A stretch of 64,000 nucleotides of DNA from Pseudoalteromonas arabiensis. Its GTDB lineage: Bacteria > Pseudomonadota > Gammaproteobacteria > Enterobacterales > Alteromonadaceae. Shown here one piece after another: positions 34,475 to 45,920 of this stretch. The number at the start of each line of letters is the position of its first letter. The first letter of the stretch is position 1. The position numbers and the translations under genes were made by a program. The DNA lies in NCBI RefSeq assembly GCF_001550155.1, contig NZ_LRUF01000019.1, positions 333,260-397,259 on the forward strand, in the 5' to 3' direction. Under the pieces are notes generated by a model. It worked only from the letters and a program-made list of their open reading frames with translations, made no database searches and had not been told where the DNA came from.

Positions 34475-35107
34475 TTGTCAACTTCAAACTCTCAGAGCAA
34501 ATCGTTACAACAAGCCGAAATTTGGCAAACTGATGCCGAGCGGGCTTTGTATGCTCAGTTGTGTAATGCTTTTTATGCGCGTGAAATTCCACGTTTAGTT
34601 GAAGAGCCAGATGCGGCAAGATTAAGACGACTATTAGCCAGTTTACCTTTTTATATTGAACGGCTTGCTATACGAATTGTGAGTGGGGATGCGCCTCTAC
34701 AACTTGATTCACAAAATGGTAGTTGGCTCGAGAAGCAAAAAACGCAGCCTCCTGTGCATAGTAAAAATGAGTCAGCGCGTTTTTTTAGTCAATACGCTAA
34801 GCGCGGGTTAATTGTTCCCGTGTTAATTAATGACGGTCAATGTACCACAGTACGCATAGACAGCTTAGATCAAGTAAGCGACAATAAGGTACATTGCAAT
34901 GAGCTTGGCTGGTTTAATCATTCGGGTGAGTCATTGGAAGGAAGGCACGCTCAATTATTAAAGCCTTCTAAAGCGGTAATGATAGCGGCGTGCTGTGGTC
35001 ACCAATGGCAGTTTAATAAACGAGTAACACCTAAGCGTTTATCTTTAAGAGAAATGCTATTAGCAAGCAATATAAATTGGCGCAACCTAAAGCGCCCAAA
35101 GACTTAA
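34475..35107 (+). CDS. Conserved-looking protein of unknown function upstream of ftsB
   Basis: 210 residues from a TTG at 34475 with AAGAG upstream. It is soluble, basic at the C-terminus (KRVTPKRLSLREMLLASNINWRNLKRPKT) and contains no motif I recognise. Its stop is 22 bases before ftsB on the same strand, so it may be the first gene of the ftsB-ispD-ispF unit. Read codon by codon the frame is long and uninterrupted, so it is very likely real. Confidence 0.65.
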   Translation: MSTSNSQSKSLQQAEIWQTDAERALYAQLCNAFYAREIPRLVEEPDAARLRRLLASLPFYIERLAIRIVSGDAPLQLDSQNGSWLEKQKTQPPVHSKNESARFFSQYAKRGLIVPVLINDGQCTTVRIDSLDQVSDNKVHCNELGWFNHSGESLEGRHAQLLKPSKAVMIAACCGHQWQFNKRVTPKRLSLREMLLASNINWRNLKRPKT

Positions 35108-35129
35108 TTTAACCGCGAAGGAGTGTTCA

Positions 35130-35420
35130 ATGCGGGTTTTTCAATTCGCCTTGTTATGTTTGGCGCTATTTATTCAGTACCGTTTATGGTTTGGTCATAA
35201 TGGTGTACAGGATTACACTCGCCTTAAGCAAGCGGTTACGTCTCATCAAGATACCAATGCCAAGCTTTTGAAGCGAAATAAAGTGCTTAAAGCTGATATA
35301 AAAGATTTAAAGCTCGGCCAAGAGGGAATTGAAGAACGTGCAAGGAACGAGTTAGGAATGATTAAACCAGGTGAAACATTTATTCGAGTGTTACCTAGAC
35401 AACAACATAATGAAAGATAA
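35130..35420 (+). CDS. ftsB: Cell division protein FtsB
   Basis: 96 residues: one N-terminal membrane helix (about 3-20, FQFALLCLALFIQYRLWFG), a periplasmic coiled coil (about 30-65) and the conserved ending EERARNELGMIKPGETF. FtsB joins FtsL and FtsQ in the divisome. AAGGAG is eight bases before the ATG. Its 3' end overlaps the ispD start by 11 bases. Confidence 0.95.
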   Translation: MRVFQFALLCLALFIQYRLWFGHNGVQDYTRLKQAVTSHQDTNAKLLKRNKVLKADIKDLKLGQEGIEERARNELGMIKPGETFIRVLPRQQHNER

Positions 35421-36111
35421 GCAAATAATTACCGCTATCGTCCCTGCCGCAGGGGTTGGTAGCCGCATGCAACACTCCACGCCTAAGCAATATATTGAAC
35501 TTGCTGGCAAAACGATTTTAGAACATACCCTTAGCAAGCTTGCTGAACTTAACCTCCTTCGCACCATTAAAGTCGCAATCAGCGATGGTGACGGCTATTT
35601 TGCGGATTTACCGCACATTGATAACCGTATAGAGCGAGTAACGGGGGGGAAAGAGCGCGCTGACTCAGTCTTAAATGCCTTATTATCACTTGCTGATAAT
35701 CCTCCTGATTGGGTTTTGGTGCATGATGCTGCAAGGCCGCTGGTATGTTTAACTGATATCGAGCGCTTGATCGCTGACTGTGTTGCTGTGAATGAAGGCG
35801 GTATTTTAGCCTCAAAAGTGAAAGACACCATAAAGCGTGGTGAGACGCATTGTAAGCAAACAGTGCCGCGTGATGATTTATGGCAGGCACTTACCCCCCA
35901 GTTTTTCCCTTATCAAGCGCTGACAGATGCTCTTACAAATGCGCTTAAAAATGGTGTAACCATCACGGATGAAGCATCTGCAATGGAGTGGGCTAAGCAG
36001 CCCGTTAAATTGGTGCCAGGCCGTAGCGACAATATTAAGATCACCACACCAGAAGACTTAGATTTAGCTGAGTTCCTACTAAATAAACAACAAAATGAGA
36101 GTACCCCATGA
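35410..36111 (+). CDS. ispD: 2-C-methyl-D-erythritol 4-phosphate cytidylyltransferase IspD
   Basis: 233 residues from the ATG at 35410, giving the expected length; an earlier ATG at 35371 would overlap ftsB by 50 bases. The nucleotide-binding motif PAAGVGSRM (about 10-18) and the HDAARPLV motif are present. IspD makes CDP-methylerythritol in the MEP isoprenoid pathway. It overlaps ispF by four bases (ATGA), suggesting translational coupling. Confidence 0.96.
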   Translation: MKDKQIITAIVPAAGVGSRMQHSTPKQYIELAGKTILEHTLSKLAELNLLRTIKVAISDGDGYFADLPHIDNRIERVTGGKERADSVLNALLSLADNPPDWVLVHDAARPLVCLTDIERLIADCVAVNEGGILASKVKDTIKRGETHCKQTVPRDDLWQALTPQFFPYQALTDALTNALKNGVTITDEASAMEWAKQPVKLVPGRSDNIKITTPEDLDLAEFLLNKQQNESTP

Positions 36112-36590
36112 TTCGAATTGGCCATGGCTTTGATGTTCATAAATTTGGCGGCGAAGGCCCGCTGGTTATTTGTGGTGAAAAAATTGATTACCCACAAGGG
36201 TTCTTAGCACACTCAGACGGTGATGTGGCTATTCACGCATTATGTGATGCGATATTAGGTTCTTTGGCTATGGGTGACATTGGTAAGCACTTTCCTGATA
36301 CAGCCAGTGAATACGAAAACATCGACAGTCGTATTTTATTACGCCATGTGGTTGGGCTTGCTAAACAGCAAGGGTACGTACTTGGCAATGCTGATGTCAC
36401 GATTGTTGCACAAGCGCCAAAAATGCTGCCACATATACAAGCAATGCGTGAAAACTTAGCAGCAGATTTAGAAGCTGACATTTCACAGGTTAATGTGAAA
36501 GCGACAACCACCGAAAAGTTAGGTTTTGAAGGACGTAAAGAGGGCATCTCAAGCCACGCTGTCGTTATTATGAGTAAACACAATTCATGA
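36108..36590 (+). CDS. ispF: 2-C-methyl-D-erythritol 2,4-cyclodiphosphate synthase IspF
   Basis: 160 residues with the metal-binding GHGFDVH motif (about 5-11) and [15 protein letters not shown] (about 35-49). It cyclises CDP-methylerythritol 2-phosphate in the MEP pathway. It overlaps both ispD and truD by four bases, typical of a tight operon. Confidence 0.97.
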   Translation: MIRIGHGFDVHKFGGEGPLVICGEKIDYPQGFLAHSDGDVAIHALCDAILGSLAMGDIGKHFPDTASEYENIDSRILLRHVVGLAKQQGYVLGNADVTIVAQAPKMLPHIQAMRENLAADLEADISQVNVKATTTEKLGFEGRKEGISSHAVVIMSKHNS

Positions 36591-37615
36591 GCGAATTAAA
36601 CTACCTATATGGTAAACCTCTTTCTAAGGCTGACTTTAAAACGTTTGCTGAAGATTTTATGGTTGATGAAGACTTGGGTATTGAGTTTACAGGTTCTGGC
36701 GAGCATGTCTGCTTACAGGTGGTGAAAAAAGGCGAAAATACACAGTTTGTTGCTAAACGCATTGCCGAAAAAGCAGGTGTATCACCGCGCGATGTAAGCT
36801 ACGCGGGTCTAAAAGATCGCCACGGTGTTTGTACCCAGTGGTTTAGTGTGCCAGTACCAATTAAAAAGCATATTGAATTTAGTGAATTAAATAACGAGCA
36901 GTTCTTTGTGATATCGCAGCAGCGCCATAACCGTAAGCTCAGAACCGGCTGCCACAAAGGCAATCGCTTTACCATTACGTTACGTAATGTGACTAAGCCT
37001 TTGGATATTTTGTGTCGTATCAATGCAGTGCGAGCAGGCGTCCCCAATTATTTTGGTGAGCAGCGCTTTGGTCATGGCGGTCATAACCTTGAGATGGCTA
37101 AACGGATGTTTGCGGGAGAGCGCATTCGCGATAAAAAACTGCGTGGTTTAGTGATTTCAGCAGCGCGCTCTTATGTGTTTAATGAAATAGTGAGCATGCG
37201 GGTTGCTGAGCATGGCCTTGCTAAAACAATGCACCGCGAAGTGTTTATGCTTAGCGGTAGTAATGCTTTTTTTGAAGACAATATAAGTGACGACAATATT
37301 GCACGCTTAGCGTCTGGTGATATTGTGATGTCGGCGCCTATGGTAGGCAAAGGTGAAAAAGGCCTGACCGAGACTGAAAAAAAATGGCTTACACCTTATC
37401 AGTCGTGGATTGATGGGCTTGCTGAATTAGGTCTAAAGAATGAGCGTAGAATGTTACGCTTAATACCCGATTCATTAGCAGTAGAAACCATAGACGAAAC
37501 TACTTTAAAGTTAAGCTTTGGTTTACCAAAAGGCTGTTTTGCTACCGCCTTGCTGCGTGAGCTGGTGGACTATCAAGACGCAAGCCCTAGAGAGCAAAAA
37601 CAAAAGGATGCGTAA
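36587..37615 (+). CDS. truD: tRNA pseudouridine(13) synthase TruD
   Basis: 342 residues with the TruD signature GLKDRHG carrying the catalytic aspartate (D77), then [14 protein letters not shown]. It converts uridine 13 of tRNA-Glu to pseudouridine. The stop codon abuts the surE start directly, continuing the operon. Confidence 0.95.
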   Translation: MSELNYLYGKPLSKADFKTFAEDFMVDEDLGIEFTGSGEHVCLQVVKKGENTQFVAKRIAEKAGVSPRDVSYAGLKDRHGVCTQWFSVPVPIKKHIEFSELNNEQFFVISQQRHNRKLRTGCHKGNRFTITLRNVTKPLDILCRINAVRAGVPNYFGEQRFGHGGHNLEMAKRMFAGERIRDKKLRGLVISAARSYVFNEIVSMRVAEHGLAKTMHREVFMLSGSNAFFEDNISDDNIARLASGDIVMSAPMVGKGEKGLTETEKKWLTPYQSWIDGLAELGLKNERRMLRLIPDSLAVETIDETTLKLSFGLPKGCFATALLRELVDYQDASPREQKQKDA

Positions 37616-38380
37616 ATGAAAATCTTATTAAGTAATGATGATGGGGTCAATGCTAAAGGGATTGCAGTTTTGCACCAAGCTTTGATTCAAATCGCAGAGG
37701 TAACGTTAGTTGCGCCTGATCGCAATTGCAGTGGCGCAAGTAATTCACTCACATTAATGAACCCATTACGAGCGACTACATTAGATAATGGGTTTATTTC
37801 GATTAATGGCACACCGACAGACTGTGTTCATTTAGGTGTAAACGAGCTCACTGACGAACTGCCTGACTTAGTTGTAGCAGGTATTAATCATGGTGCTAAT
37901 TTAGGTGATGATACGCTTTATTCTGGTACGGTAGCAGCAGCAACTGAAGGACGTCATTTAGGATTGCCAGCCATTGCTGTTTCGTTATGTTCTAAAGAAG
38001 GCAACCATTTTGAAACTGCAGCGGCCGTTGCCGTGAGCATTATTAAAGAGCTGGCTTCTCATCCATTACCAAAAGATCAAATAATTAATCTAAACGTTCC
38101 CGATATTCCTCTAACAGAATTAAAAGGCGTGAAGGTGACGCGTTTGGGTTCTCGCCATAAAGCTGAAACCATGACTAAACAGCAAGACCCTTGGGGTCGT
38201 GATATATATTGGTATGGTACGTTAGGCGCTGAAAGCGATGCAGGTGAAGGCACTGACTTTTATGCCATCAACAATGGTTATGCATCGGTGACACCATTAA
38301 GTGTTGATATGACAGCGAAAGAAAGCTTGCAAGCGGTTGATAGCTGGTTGGCAAATATGGAGATTAATGGTGCTGACTAA
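37616..38380 (+). CDS. surE: 5'/3'-nucleotidase SurE
   Basis: 254 residues beginning [16 protein letters not shown], with the metal-binding Asp pair at 8-9, and containing [22 protein letters not shown]. SurE is a stationary-phase survival nucleotidase. It overlaps pcm by 14 bases, the conserved surE-pcm pairing. Confidence 0.96.
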   Translation: MKILLSNDDGVNAKGIAVLHQALIQIAEVTLVAPDRNCSGASNSLTLMNPLRATTLDNGFISINGTPTDCVHLGVNELTDELPDLVVAGINHGANLGDDTLYSGTVAAATEGRHLGLPAIAVSLCSKEGNHFETAAAVAVSIIKELASHPLPKDQIINLNVPDIPLTELKGVKVTRLGSRHKAETMTKQQDPWGRDIYWYGTLGAESDAGEGTDFYAINNGYASVTPLSVDMTAKESLQAVDSWLANMEINGAD

Positions 38381-39008
38381 TTATAATCGCAGTGCGTTAG
38401 CGTTGGCTGAATTATTAAAGCGAGAAGGGGTAGAGGACTCTATCGTACTTGAAGCAATAGCAACAACACCCAGACACTTATTTGTTGATGATGTATTGCA
38501 GCACAAAGCGTATCAGAATACCGCATTACCAATTGGCCAAGGGCAGACTATCTCACAACCGTATATTGTTGCACGGATGACTGAGCTTTTACGTTTGGCT
38601 GGTGTTAAAGACAAAGTGCTTGAAATAGGCACAGGCTCTGGTTATCAAACAGCGATCCTTGCCAAAACATTTAGCAAAGTTTGTTCTGTTGAGCGAATTA
38701 AAGCACTGCAATGGCAAGCAAAACGGCGTTTACATAAACTCGATTTATATAATGTAACAATGAAACATGGTGACGGCTGGCAGGGTTGGCAGTCTCAAGC
38801 TCCATTTTCAGGCATCATTGTGACAGCTGCGGCTGCAACAATGCCAAAAGGGTTATTAGCACAGTTAGCTGATGGCGGAGTCATGATCGCCCCTGTGGGC
38901 GAGCAAGACCAACAATTAATGATGGTTGTCAGAAATGGCGATACATTTAGTGAACATGTAGTTGCACCAGTACGATTTGTACCTTTGGTACCTGGTGATA
39001 TTGAATAG
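38367..39008 (+). CDS. pcm: Protein-L-isoaspartate O-methyltransferase Pcm
   Basis: 213 residues from the ATG at 38367, four bases after GGAG; the open frame extends upstream to 38337 without a better start. The [19 protein letters not shown] motif and the SAM-binding [16 protein letters not shown] motif are present. It repairs isoaspartyl residues in ageing proteins. Confidence 0.95.
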   Translation: MVLTNYNRSALALAELLKREGVEDSIVLEAIATTPRHLFVDDVLQHKAYQNTALPIGQGQTISQPYIVARMTELLRLAGVKDKVLEIGTGSGYQTAILAKTFSKVCSVERIKALQWQAKRRLHKLDLYNVTMKHGDGWQGWQSQAPFSGIIVTAAAATMPKGLLAQLADGGVMIAPVGEQDQQLMMVVRNGDTFSEHVVAPVRFVPLVPGDIE

Positions 39009-39019
39009 GACGTCATACT

Positions 39020-39598
39020 TTGAAGTTATTTACTAAGTTATATGATATGGCACTTGTGTGGGCAAAGCACCGCCATGCAGAGCGCTATTTAGCAGGGATG
39101 AGCTTTGCCGAATCTGTTTTCTTTCCGGTGCCACCCGATGTCATGCTGGCGCCAATGTCGCTTGCACAACCAAGCAAAGCATGGCGTTTTGCAAGCTTTA
39201 CTACCATTGCATCTGTCATTGGTGGTGTTTTAGGTTATCTGTTAGGTTATTGGCTATTTGAGCCAGTTGTAGAGCCTTTTATTGCTCAAATGGGCTGGCA
39301 AGCAAAGTTTGACTTAGCACTTAGTTGGTTTGAAACCTATGGTGTTTGGGTTGTATTTATCGCTGGATTTTCGCCTATCCCCTATAAGGTGTTTACGATA
39401 GGGGCAGGGTTAATGCAGATGGCCTTTTTGCCCTTTTTAATTGCCTCAGCCATTGGTCGTGGTGCACGATTCTTCTTGGTTTCCGCTTTAATGAAGTGGG
39501 GTGGGGTTAAAATGGAGCAAAAATTACGTCAATATGTTGAAGCACTTGGCTGGGGTTTAGTTATTTTAGTTGTGGTTGCATACTTTTTATTACGATAG
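39020..39598 (+). CDS. yqaA: YqaA-family (DedA/SNARE-associated-like) inner membrane protein
   Basis: 192 residues from a TTG at 39020 with AGGA nine bases upstream. Helices lie around 28-48, 55-75, 110-130 and 170-190. MSFAESVFFPVPPDVMLAPMSLAQPSKAWRFASF and FIAGFSPIPYKVFTIGAG are YqaA-type signatures. DedA relatives are lipid scramblase-like proteins; YqaA itself is poorly characterised. The position between pcm and nlpD is conserved in related bacteria. Confidence 0.88.
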   Translation: MKLFTKLYDMALVWAKHRHAERYLAGMSFAESVFFPVPPDVMLAPMSLAQPSKAWRFASFTTIASVIGGVLGYLLGYWLFEPVVEPFIAQMGWQAKFDLALSWFETYGVWVVFIAGFSPIPYKVFTIGAGLMQMAFLPFLIASAIGRGARFFLVSALMKWGGVKMEQKLRQYVEALGWGLVILVVVAYFLLR

Positions 39599-39639
39599 CA
39601 CTTAAAACCTTCAGTTAGCATTTCAAGGAGCATTTTACA

Positions 39640-40464
39640 GTGAGAAAGCATTTTATAGTCTATGTTGCTTTGTTTCTTAGTATTTTGCTCTTTGGTTGCT
39701 CCTCTCGTAATGCACCTGCGCCGGTCAGTAGTTTAGATAATCAAATCAATCCCACCACACGTAAAGTTAATATCACAGGCTCAAGTTATCGAGTACAAAA
39801 AGGCGATACGCTCTACTCAATTGCGTTTAGCGCTCAGAAAGATTTCCGTTCTTTGGCAAAAATAAACCGTATTCCAGCACCTTATACAATTTACCCTGGG
39901 CAACGCATTTTGCTCAAAAAAGCAGCGGCAAAACCAAAAAAGACGAAAAAATATACGAAATGGAGTAAAAAGTCTACTGTTTCGAAACAAAAAAATAACA
40001 AAAAATTAAAAAAAGAGCTTGATCAGCCAAAACAACGAGAGTATGTTCAAAAACAAGCCAACAAAAAAGTTAGTGTAAGAAGTAGTAAATCTAGTACGAA
40101 AGTAATATGGAGCTGGCCCGCTCAAGGTAAGGTCACTCGCCGTTTTTCTACTAAAGAAAATGGCTACAAAGGTTTACAAATCGCTAATAAAAAAGGGGCA
40201 TCTGTTTTAGCTGCTGCACACGGAACGGTGGTTTATGCTGGCAACGCATTAAGGGGATACGGTAATTTAATTATTTTGAAACATAATGATGATTACCTAA
40301 GTGCCTACGCGCACAACTCCAAGTTGCTCGTAAAGGAAAAACAGGAAGTAAAGGCGGGTCAGAAAATAGCAGAAATTGGCAGTTCCGACTCCTCAGTAAC
40401 GGCTTTGAGATTTGAAATTCGTTATCGAGGAAAAGCAGTCAACCCTGCTAAATATCTACCTTAG
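39640..40464 (+). CDS. nlpD: NlpD lipoprotein, LysM plus degenerate LytM (M23) amidase activator
   Basis: 274 residues from a GTG at 39640 with AAGGAG upstream. The lipoprotein signal has the lipobox LFGC (Cys20). A LysM domain (about 50-93, YRVQKGDTLYSIAF) and a lysine-rich linker (about 100-155) lead to an M23/LytM domain (about 165-274). Canonical zinc ligands are missing: the usual LHFEIR reads LRFEIR and the first His site reads GLQIA. It is therefore a catalytically dead activator of AmiC-type amidases, as in E. coli NlpD. In E. coli the main rpoS promoter lies inside nlpD. Confidence 0.93.
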   Translation: MRKHFIVYVALFLSILLFGCSSRNAPAPVSSLDNQINPTTRKVNITGSSYRVQKGDTLYSIAFSAQKDFRSLAKINRIPAPYTIYPGQRILLKKAAAKPKKTKKYTKWSKKSTVSKQKNNKKLKKELDQPKQREYVQKQANKKVSVRSSKSSTKVIWSWPAQGKVTRRFSTKENGYKGLQIANKKGASVLAAAHGTVVYAGNALRGYGNLIILKHNDDYLSAYAHNSKLLVKEKQEVKAGQKIAEIGSSDSSVTALRFEIRYRGKAVNPAKYLP

Positions 40465-40521
40465 CCACGGGTATTGATAAAGTGATTTAGCTCAATCACA
40501 TATTTGCTCGGGAGGACGCTT

Positions 40522-41505
40522 ATGGGTCACACAGCAAAACTTGAGAAAACAACAGAAACGATTGACGATAAATTTGACGATACAGTAGTCGAAGAAGAAT
40601 CTTCTGATTTACTAGAGGAAGTGGATAACGAAGAAGATATTTTTGCAAAGGATGAAGTAGCCAAGAATTTAGATGCAACGCAACTATATCTCGGTGAAAT
40701 AGGTTTCTCTCCTCTGCTCAGTGCAGAAGAAGAAGTATACTTTGCGCGTAAAGCGTTGAAAGGCTGTGAAGCCTCTCGTAAACGAATGATCGAAAGTAAT
40801 TTACGCTTAGTGGTAAAAATTGCTCGTCGCTATAACAATCGTGGCCTTGCATTACTTGACCTTATTGAAGAAGGTAATCTTGGTCTTATTCGAGCTGTTG
40901 AAAAATTTGACCCAGAACGTGGTTTCCGTTTTTCAACTTACGCAACGTGGTGGATTCGTCAAACTATTGAACGTGCCATCATGAATCAAACCCGTACTAT
41001 TCGCTTACCCATTCATGTTGTTAAAGAGCTGAACGTTTATTTAAGAACCGCACGAGAATTAACGCAAAAGCTAGACCATGAACCAACAGCAGAAGAAATT
41101 GCAGAGTGTTTAGATAAACCTGTTGAAGACGTAACAAAAATGCTGCGTCTAAACGAAAAAATCACCTCAGTTGATACACCAATTGGTGGTGAGAATGATA
41201 AAGCCTTACTCGATATTATTGCTGACGAAAAAGGCTCTGGCCCTGAGGGCGAAGTACAAAATAATGATATCAACAAGCATATAGTCGATTGGCTTGGTGA
41301 ATTAAACCCAAAACAACGCGAAGTATTAGCACGCCGCTTTGGTTTACTTGGCTACGAGCCATCAACGCTTGAAGATGTTGGTCGTGAAATTGGCTTAACA
41401 CGTGAGCGTGTAAGACAAATTCAAGTGGAAGCATTACGTCGCTTAAAAGATATTTTGCAACACGAAGGTTTAAGCACTGATAGCCTGTTCGACCAATTCA
41501 CTTAA
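40522..41505 (+). CDS. rpoS: RNA polymerase sigma factor RpoS
   Basis: 327 residues from the ATG at 40522, seven bases after GGAGG; a TTG at 40504 lies before that site. The acidic N-terminus, region 1.2 ([25 protein letters not shown]), region 2 ([17 protein letters not shown] to [29 protein letters not shown]), region 3 and the region 4 helix-turn-helix ([24 protein letters not shown]) are complete. It is the general stress and stationary-phase sigma factor. Confidence 0.97.
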   Translation: MGHTAKLEKTTETIDDKFDDTVVEEESSDLLEEVDNEEDIFAKDEVAKNLDATQLYLGEIGFSPLLSAEEEVYFARKALKGCEASRKRMIESNLRLVVKIARRYNNRGLALLDLIEEGNLGLIRAVEKFDPERGFRFSTYATWWIRQTIERAIMNQTRTIRLPIHVVKELNVYLRTARELTQKLDHEPTAEEIAECLDKPVEDVTKMLRLNEKITSVDTPIGGENDKALLDIIADEKGSGPEGEVQNNDINKHIVDWLGELNPKQREVLARRFGLLGYEPSTLEDVGREIGLTRERVRQIQVEALRRLKDILQHEGLSTDSLFDQFT

Positions 41506-41561
41506 TTTGACAACAATGCATACCTGATCAAGGGTATAGAACCTACGGGTTCAGAACACAC

Positions 41562-41594
41562 AATAAAGCTGACATTACGTCAGCTTTTTTATTG
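41562..41594. terminator. Bidirectional terminator between rpoS and mutS
   Basis: AAAGCTGAC and GTCAGCTTT form a perfect stem with loop ATTAC, flanked by AATA on the left and T6 on the right. It ends the convergent rpoS and mutS genes. Confidence 0.88.
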
Positions 41595-41600
41595 TGGTAA

Positions 41601-44171
41601 TTAAAGTAAATCTTTTAACTGATATAATAGCTGATGTGCTTGCCTTGGCGTGAGGCTGTCTGGATCAAGCTGTTTTAAGGTTAATTCAAGCTCTGATGGC
41701 TCATTATCAAAAGCCAGTGCTTGCTGTTGCTGCACAGGAGCTGTGACTGGCTGGTGATTTTCGAGCATTTTTAGTTTCTGTTTTGCTTGTTGAATTACTG
41801 CTTTTGGCACACCGGCAAGTGCTGCAACTTGCAAGCCAAAGCTCTTACTTGCAGCTCCTTCAAGTACTGTGTGCATAAAGGCAATGGTGTCGTTGTGCTC
41901 AATGGCATCTAAATGCACATTAACCAGTCCTTGTTGCTGTTCAGCAAGTTCTGTTAATTCAAAGTAATGAGTTGCAAATAGGGTTTTAGCTGCAATCTTT
42001 GAGGCTAAATAGTCTGCAGTAGCATAAGCGAGTGACAAGCCATCATAGGTTGACGTACCACGACCAATTTCATCCATTAGCACCAACGATTGTGCGGTAG
42101 CATTATTCAAAATTGTGGCTGTTTCTGTCATCTCAACCATGAAGGTTGAGCGCCCAGATGCCAGATCATCACTTGCGCCAATGCGTGTGAATATACGGTC
42201 AATGTTACCGATTTCGGCGCTATCTGCCGGTACGTAAGAGCCTATATGTGCCATTAGGACGATAAGCGCGGTTTGGCGCATATAAGTTGATTTACCACCC
42301 ATATTTGGACCCGTAATAATTAGCATTTTACGGTCATTATTGAGCTCTACTGGGTTGGCAATAAACGGGTCTTTCATGACCTGTTCAACAACAGGGTGGC
42401 GGCCTTGCTTAATGCTGATATTGTCGTTATCGCAAAGTGTTGGTTTAGCGTAATTAAGTGCTTGTGCTCGTTCTGCTAGGTTATTTAATACATCTAAATC
42501 GGCTAACACAGCTGCCATGGTTTGTAGCTGCTCGATATGCGGAGCAATAAATTCAAATAACTGCTCGTAAAGTTGCTTTTCAAGGGCTAATGCTTTTGAT
42601 TGGCTACCCAGTACTTTATCTTCGTGCTCTTTTAGCTCAGGAATGATGTAGCGTTCATTATTTTTAAGCGTTTGGCGACGAATATAATCCGCAGGCACTA
42701 AATGTGAATTGGCACGGCTAACTTCAATAAAAAAACCATGTACTTTGTTATAGCCAATTTTTAGTGTACTAATACCAGTGCGTTCACGTTCACGCTCTTC
42801 AAGTTTTTCAAGAATATCAGTCGCACCTTGGCTCAGCGCACGCCATTCATCAAGTTCACTATTATAACCAGGGGCAATAACGCCACCATCACGAATAAGT
42901 ACAGGCGGAGTTTCTATAACAGCACGTTCCAGTAAATCTTGCAGTTCAGGCAATTGTTGCGAGTTTGCGATGATCTGACTAATACGTGGATTGTTGGCAT
43001 CCATTAGCAGTTCGTGCAGTGGTGCCAAAGCCTGCAAAGCGCTACGCAAGCGCGTTAAATCACGGGGTCTTGCGGTGCAAAGTGCTAAGCGAGCAATAAC
43101 ACGTTCAATATCACCAATTTGCTTTAATGATTCTTGTAGCTCACCGCATAGTTGCGCATCAATAATCGCACTTATTGCATTGAGACGAGAGTTAAGCTCA
43201 GTTTTGCTGCGCACTGGAGTGTGAATACGGCGTTTTAGTAAGCGAGAACCCATGGCTGTTGCTGTTCTATCAAGTACTTGCGCGAGGGTGTTTTCGTAGC
43301 CGCCAGAAAGATTCACCGTGAGCTCTAAATTTTTACGAGTTGCAGCGTCGAGGATCACTGCATGTTCATTTTGTTCAAGAGTGATGGCACGAATATGTGG
43401 CAGGGCAATGCGCTGAGTATCCTTAACATATTGCATTAAACACCCAGCAGCAATGAGTGCGTTATGAGCTTTATCGACTCCAAATCCCACTAAATCTTTA
43501 GTGCCAAATTGGTCGCACAGTAAGTGCTGGGCAGTATCTAAATCAAATTCCCATTCTGGACGGCGACGCGCGCCTTTTATATGCTCAATTAGGTGCACAT
43601 TTGCAAATGTTTCACTATAAAGCAGCTCAGCAGGTGCTAAACGTTGTAATGTTGAGCTAAATGCTTCATCAGTATTGACTTCAAGAATATTAAAGCGCCC
43701 TGAATTGATATCAAGATACGCTATTCCGTAAACACCCTTGTTGCTTTGCCACACACTCGTTAATAAGTTGTCTTGACGTTCTTGCAGTAAGGCTTCATCA
43801 GAAATTGTGCCAGGCGTAACAATGCGCACGACTTTGCGCTCTACAGGGCCTTTACTCGTCGCAGGGTCGCCTATTTGTTCACAAATAGCAACGGATTCGC
43901 CCATTTGCACTAAGCGGGCTAGGTAGTTTTCTACAGCGTGATAAGGGACACCGGCCATTGGGATTGGATCACCACCGGCTTTGCCGCGGTGAGTTTGAGA
44001 AATATCAAGTAATTGTGCGGCACGTTTGGCATCATCAAAAAACAGTTCATAAAAGTCACCCATTCGATAAAACAGCAAAATATCTCGATGCTCTGCTTTT
44101 ATTTTAAGATACTGCTGCATCATAGGGGTTTGTTGTTTTATAGTGTGCGGTGCATAAAGATCAAACGACAT
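41601..44171 (-). CDS. mutS: DNA mismatch repair protein MutS
   Basis: 856 residues from the ATG at 44171; a TTG at 44183 would add four residues. The mismatch-reading F-x-E motif sits in RMGDFYELF (F40, E42). The ATPase has Walker [10 protein letters not shown] (about 615) and the [12 protein letters not shown]alker B/D-loop. The short C-terminal tetramerisation tail follows ([17 protein letters not shown]). It recognises mispairs and recruits MutL. It is divergent from cinA with 21 bases between, in the variable mutS-rpoS region of gammaproteobacteria. Confidence 0.97.
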   Translation of the reverse strand: MSFDLYAPHTIKQQTPMMQQYLKIKAEHRDILLFYRMGDFYELFFDDAKRAAQLLDISQTHRGKAGGDPIPMAGVPYHAVENYLARLVQMGESVAICEQIGDPATSKGPVERKVVRIVTPGTISDEALLQERQDNLLTSVWQSNKGVYGIAYLDINSGRFNILEVNTDEAFSSTLQRLAPAELLYSETFANVHLIEHIKGARRRPEWEFDLDTAQHLLCDQFGTKDLVGFGVDKAHNALIAAGCLMQYVKDTQRIALPHIRAITLEQNEHAVILDAATRKNLELTVNLSGGYENTLAQVLDRTATAMGSRLLKRRIHTPVRSKTELNSRLNAISAIIDAQLCGELQESLKQIGDIERVIARLALCTARPRDLTRLRSALQALAPLHELLMDANNPRISQIIANSQQLPELQDLLERAVIETPPVLIRDGGVIAPGYNSELDEWRALSQGATDILEKLEERERERTGISTLKIGYNKVHGFFIEVSRANSHLVPADYIRRQTLKNNERYIIPELKEHEDKVLGSQSKALALEKQLYEQLFEFIAPHIEQLQTMAAVLADLDVLNNLAERAQALNYAKPTLCDNDNISIKQGRHPVVEQVMKDPFIANPVELNNDRKMLIITGPNMGGKSTYMRQTALIVLMAHIGSYVPADSAEIGNIDRIFTRIGASDDLASGRSTFMVEMTETATILNNATAQSLVLMDEIGRGTSTYDGLSLAYATADYLASKIAAKTLFATHYFELTELAEQQQGLVNVHLDAIEHNDTIAFMHTVLEGAASKSFGLQVAALAGVPKAVIQQAKQKLKMLENHQPVTAPVQQQQALAFDNEPSELELTLKQLDPDSLTPRQAHQLLYQLKDLL

Positions 44172-44192
44172 GTACTTACCCAAAGGCTGAAT

Positions 44193-44690
44193 ATGGAATT
44201 ACATCAAGAGATTAAAACACTTGCTGCGAAATTAGGAGCTATTTTAACGGATAAACGCTTATGGATCACTACCGCTGAATCATGCACGGGCGGGGGCGTG
44301 AGTTATGCGCTTACTGATACGCCAGGAAGTTCTAATTATATTGACCGTGCTTTTGTCACCTACAGCAATCAGGCAAAGCATGAACTACTTGGTGTTAACG
44401 AGCAAACATTAAACACCTACGGTGCCGTAAGTGAACAAACTGTCCTTGAAATGGCACCGGGTGCTGCAAAAGCAGCAAAAGCTGATATTGCGGTTGCGGT
44501 TTCTGGTATTGCAGGCCCTGGAGGTGCGACACTGGATAAGCCCGTGGGGTTAGTCTGGTTTTGTATTCATTTTGCAGGGAAAAACTATTCGAGCAAGCAG
44601 GTTTTTTCTGGGAATAGAGCAAATGTTAGAGAGCAAGCTATTGTTTATTCTATAGAAAAAGTAATTGAATTGATAAAATCAGAAAATTAG
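44193..44690 (+). CDS. pncC: CinA-family nicotinamide-nucleotide amidase (PncC)
   Basis: 165 residues from the ATG at 44193 with AAAGG upstream; the open frame before it overlaps mutS and is not translated. The CinA C-terminal domain is complete ([37 protein letters not shown], then [21 protein letters not shown]). PncC deamidates nicotinamide mononucleotide in NAD salvage. The cinA-recA order is widely conserved. Confidence 0.93.
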   Translation: MELHQEIKTLAAKLGAILTDKRLWITTAESCTGGGVSYALTDTPGSSNYIDRAFVTYSNQAKHELLGVNEQTLNTYGAVSEQTVLEMAPGAAKAAKADIAVAVSGIAGPGGATLDKPVGLVWFCIHFAGKNYSSKQVFSGNRANVREQAIVYSIEKVIELIKSEN

Positions 44691-44691
44691 C

Positions 44692-44719
44692 TTGATACTG
44701 TGATTTCATACAGTATACT
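44692..44719 (+). promoter_or_regulatory. recA promoter
   Basis: TTGATA (44692-44697) and TATACT (44714-44719) are spaced by 16 bases. This arrangement is almost the same as the E. coli recA promoter. The SOS box overlaps both elements. Confidence 0.8.
44696..44715. promoter_or_regulatory. LexA-binding SOS box of recA
   Basis: TACTGT-N8-ACAGTA, the full gammaproteobacterial LexA consensus CTGT-N8-ACAG with TA flanks. It overlaps the recA -35 and -10 elements, so LexA binding would block transcription until DNA damage. Confidence 0.95.
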
Positions 44720-44748
44720 GTCTGCATTAGCCGGATTTGGAGAACAGA

Positions 44749-45795
44749 ATGAACGATAACAAACAAAAAGCGTTGGACGCTGCTTTATCACAAATTGAAC
44801 GTCAATTTGGTAAAGGTTCAATTATGAAATTGGGTGATAATAAAGCCCTTGATATTGAAGCTATCTCGACAGGTTCACTTGGTATTGATATCGCGTTAGG
44901 TATAGGTGGTTTACCGACAGGCCGTATCGTTGAAATATATGGTCCTGAATCATCAGGTAAAACAACGCTTACTTTACAAGTTATCGCTCAAGCTCAAAAG
45001 CAAGGTAAAACATGTGCGTTCGTTGACGCTGAGCATGCACTTGACCCTGTGTATGCACAAAAACTAGGTGTAAACATTGATGAGTTACTTGTTTCCCAAC
45101 CAGATACGGGCGAGCAAGCATTAGAAATTTGTGACATGTTAGTACGTTCAAGCGCTGTAGATGTAGTGATTGTTGACTCGGTTGCTGCACTGACACCAAA
45201 AGCTGAAATTGAAGGCGACATGGGTGACTCACATATGGGCCTACAAGCTCGTTTAATGTCGCAAGCACTTCGTAAGTTAACGGGTAACATTAAACGCTCA
45301 AATACACTGTGTATTTTCATTAACCAAATCCGTATGAAAATTGGTGTTATGTTTGGTAACCCAGAAACAACTACGGGTGGTAATGCGCTTAAGTTTTACG
45401 CTTCTGTACGTTTAGATATTCGTCGCATCGGCTCAGTGAAAGAAGGTGACGAAGTCGTTGGTAATGAAACCCGCGTGAAAATCGTTAAGAATAAAGTTGC
45501 GCCGCCATTTAAACAGGCTGAATTCATCATTATGTACGGTGAAGGTATCTCTAAACATGGCGAGCTAATTGATTTAGGTGTTAAGCATAAACTTGTTGAA
45601 AAGTCAGGTGCTTGGTACAGCTATAATGGTAATAAAGTCGGCCAAGGTAAAGCTAACTCAATTAAATTCTTAAAAGATAACCCTGAGATCGCAGATGAAA
45701 TCGAAGGCAAACTACGCGAGATGCTATTACTGCAAGCCACTGTACAACCAGAAGATGGTGAAGATGCAGGCTTAATCACAGAAGATGAGCTATAA
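44749..45795 (+). CDS. recA: Recombinase RecA
   Basis: 348 residues from the ATG at 44749, six bases after GGAG; a TTG at 44737 lies before the ribosome-binding site. Walker [10 protein letters not shown] (65-73) and the conserved [30 protein letters not shown] stretch are present. RecA drives homologous strand exchange and LexA self-cleavage. No recX follows; the next 600 bases hold only a terminator and repeats. Confidence 0.99.
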   Translation: MNDNKQKALDAALSQIERQFGKGSIMKLGDNKALDIEAISTGSLGIDIALGIGGLPTGRIVEIYGPESSGKTTLTLQVIAQAQKQGKTCAFVDAEHALDPVYAQKLGVNIDELLVSQPDTGEQALEICDMLVRSSAVDVVIVDSVAALTPKAEIEGDMGDSHMGLQARLMSQALRKLTGNIKRSNTLCIFINQIRMKIGVMFGNPETTTGGNALKFYASVRLDIRRIGSVKEGDEVVGNETRVKIVKNKVAPPFKQAEFIIMYGEGISKHGELIDLGVKHKLVEKSGAWYSYNGNKVGQGKANSIKFLKDNPEIADEIEGKLREMLLLQATVQPEDGEDAGLITEDEL

Positions 45796-45850
45796 ATCGT
45801 TTTAAAGAGTATCGTTAAGCGTGATTTGACCCGCACTTAACAAAAGAAAG

Positions 45851-45877
45851 CCGCTACCGCTATGTAGCGGTTTTTTT
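45851..45877 (+). terminator. Intrinsic terminator of recA
   Basis: CCGCTAC and GTAGCGG form a stem with loop CGCTAT, followed by T7. Confidence 0.92.
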
Positions 45878-45920
45878 ATGGCTGAAATAGTCTGTGCCCG
45901 CGTGTTGTTTATTTGAATGC

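Noticed and set aside
44013..44192. N-terminal extension of CinA
   Set aside because: It overlaps mutS in the opposite direction; the CinA domain starts right after the ATG at 44193, which has its own ribosome-binding site.
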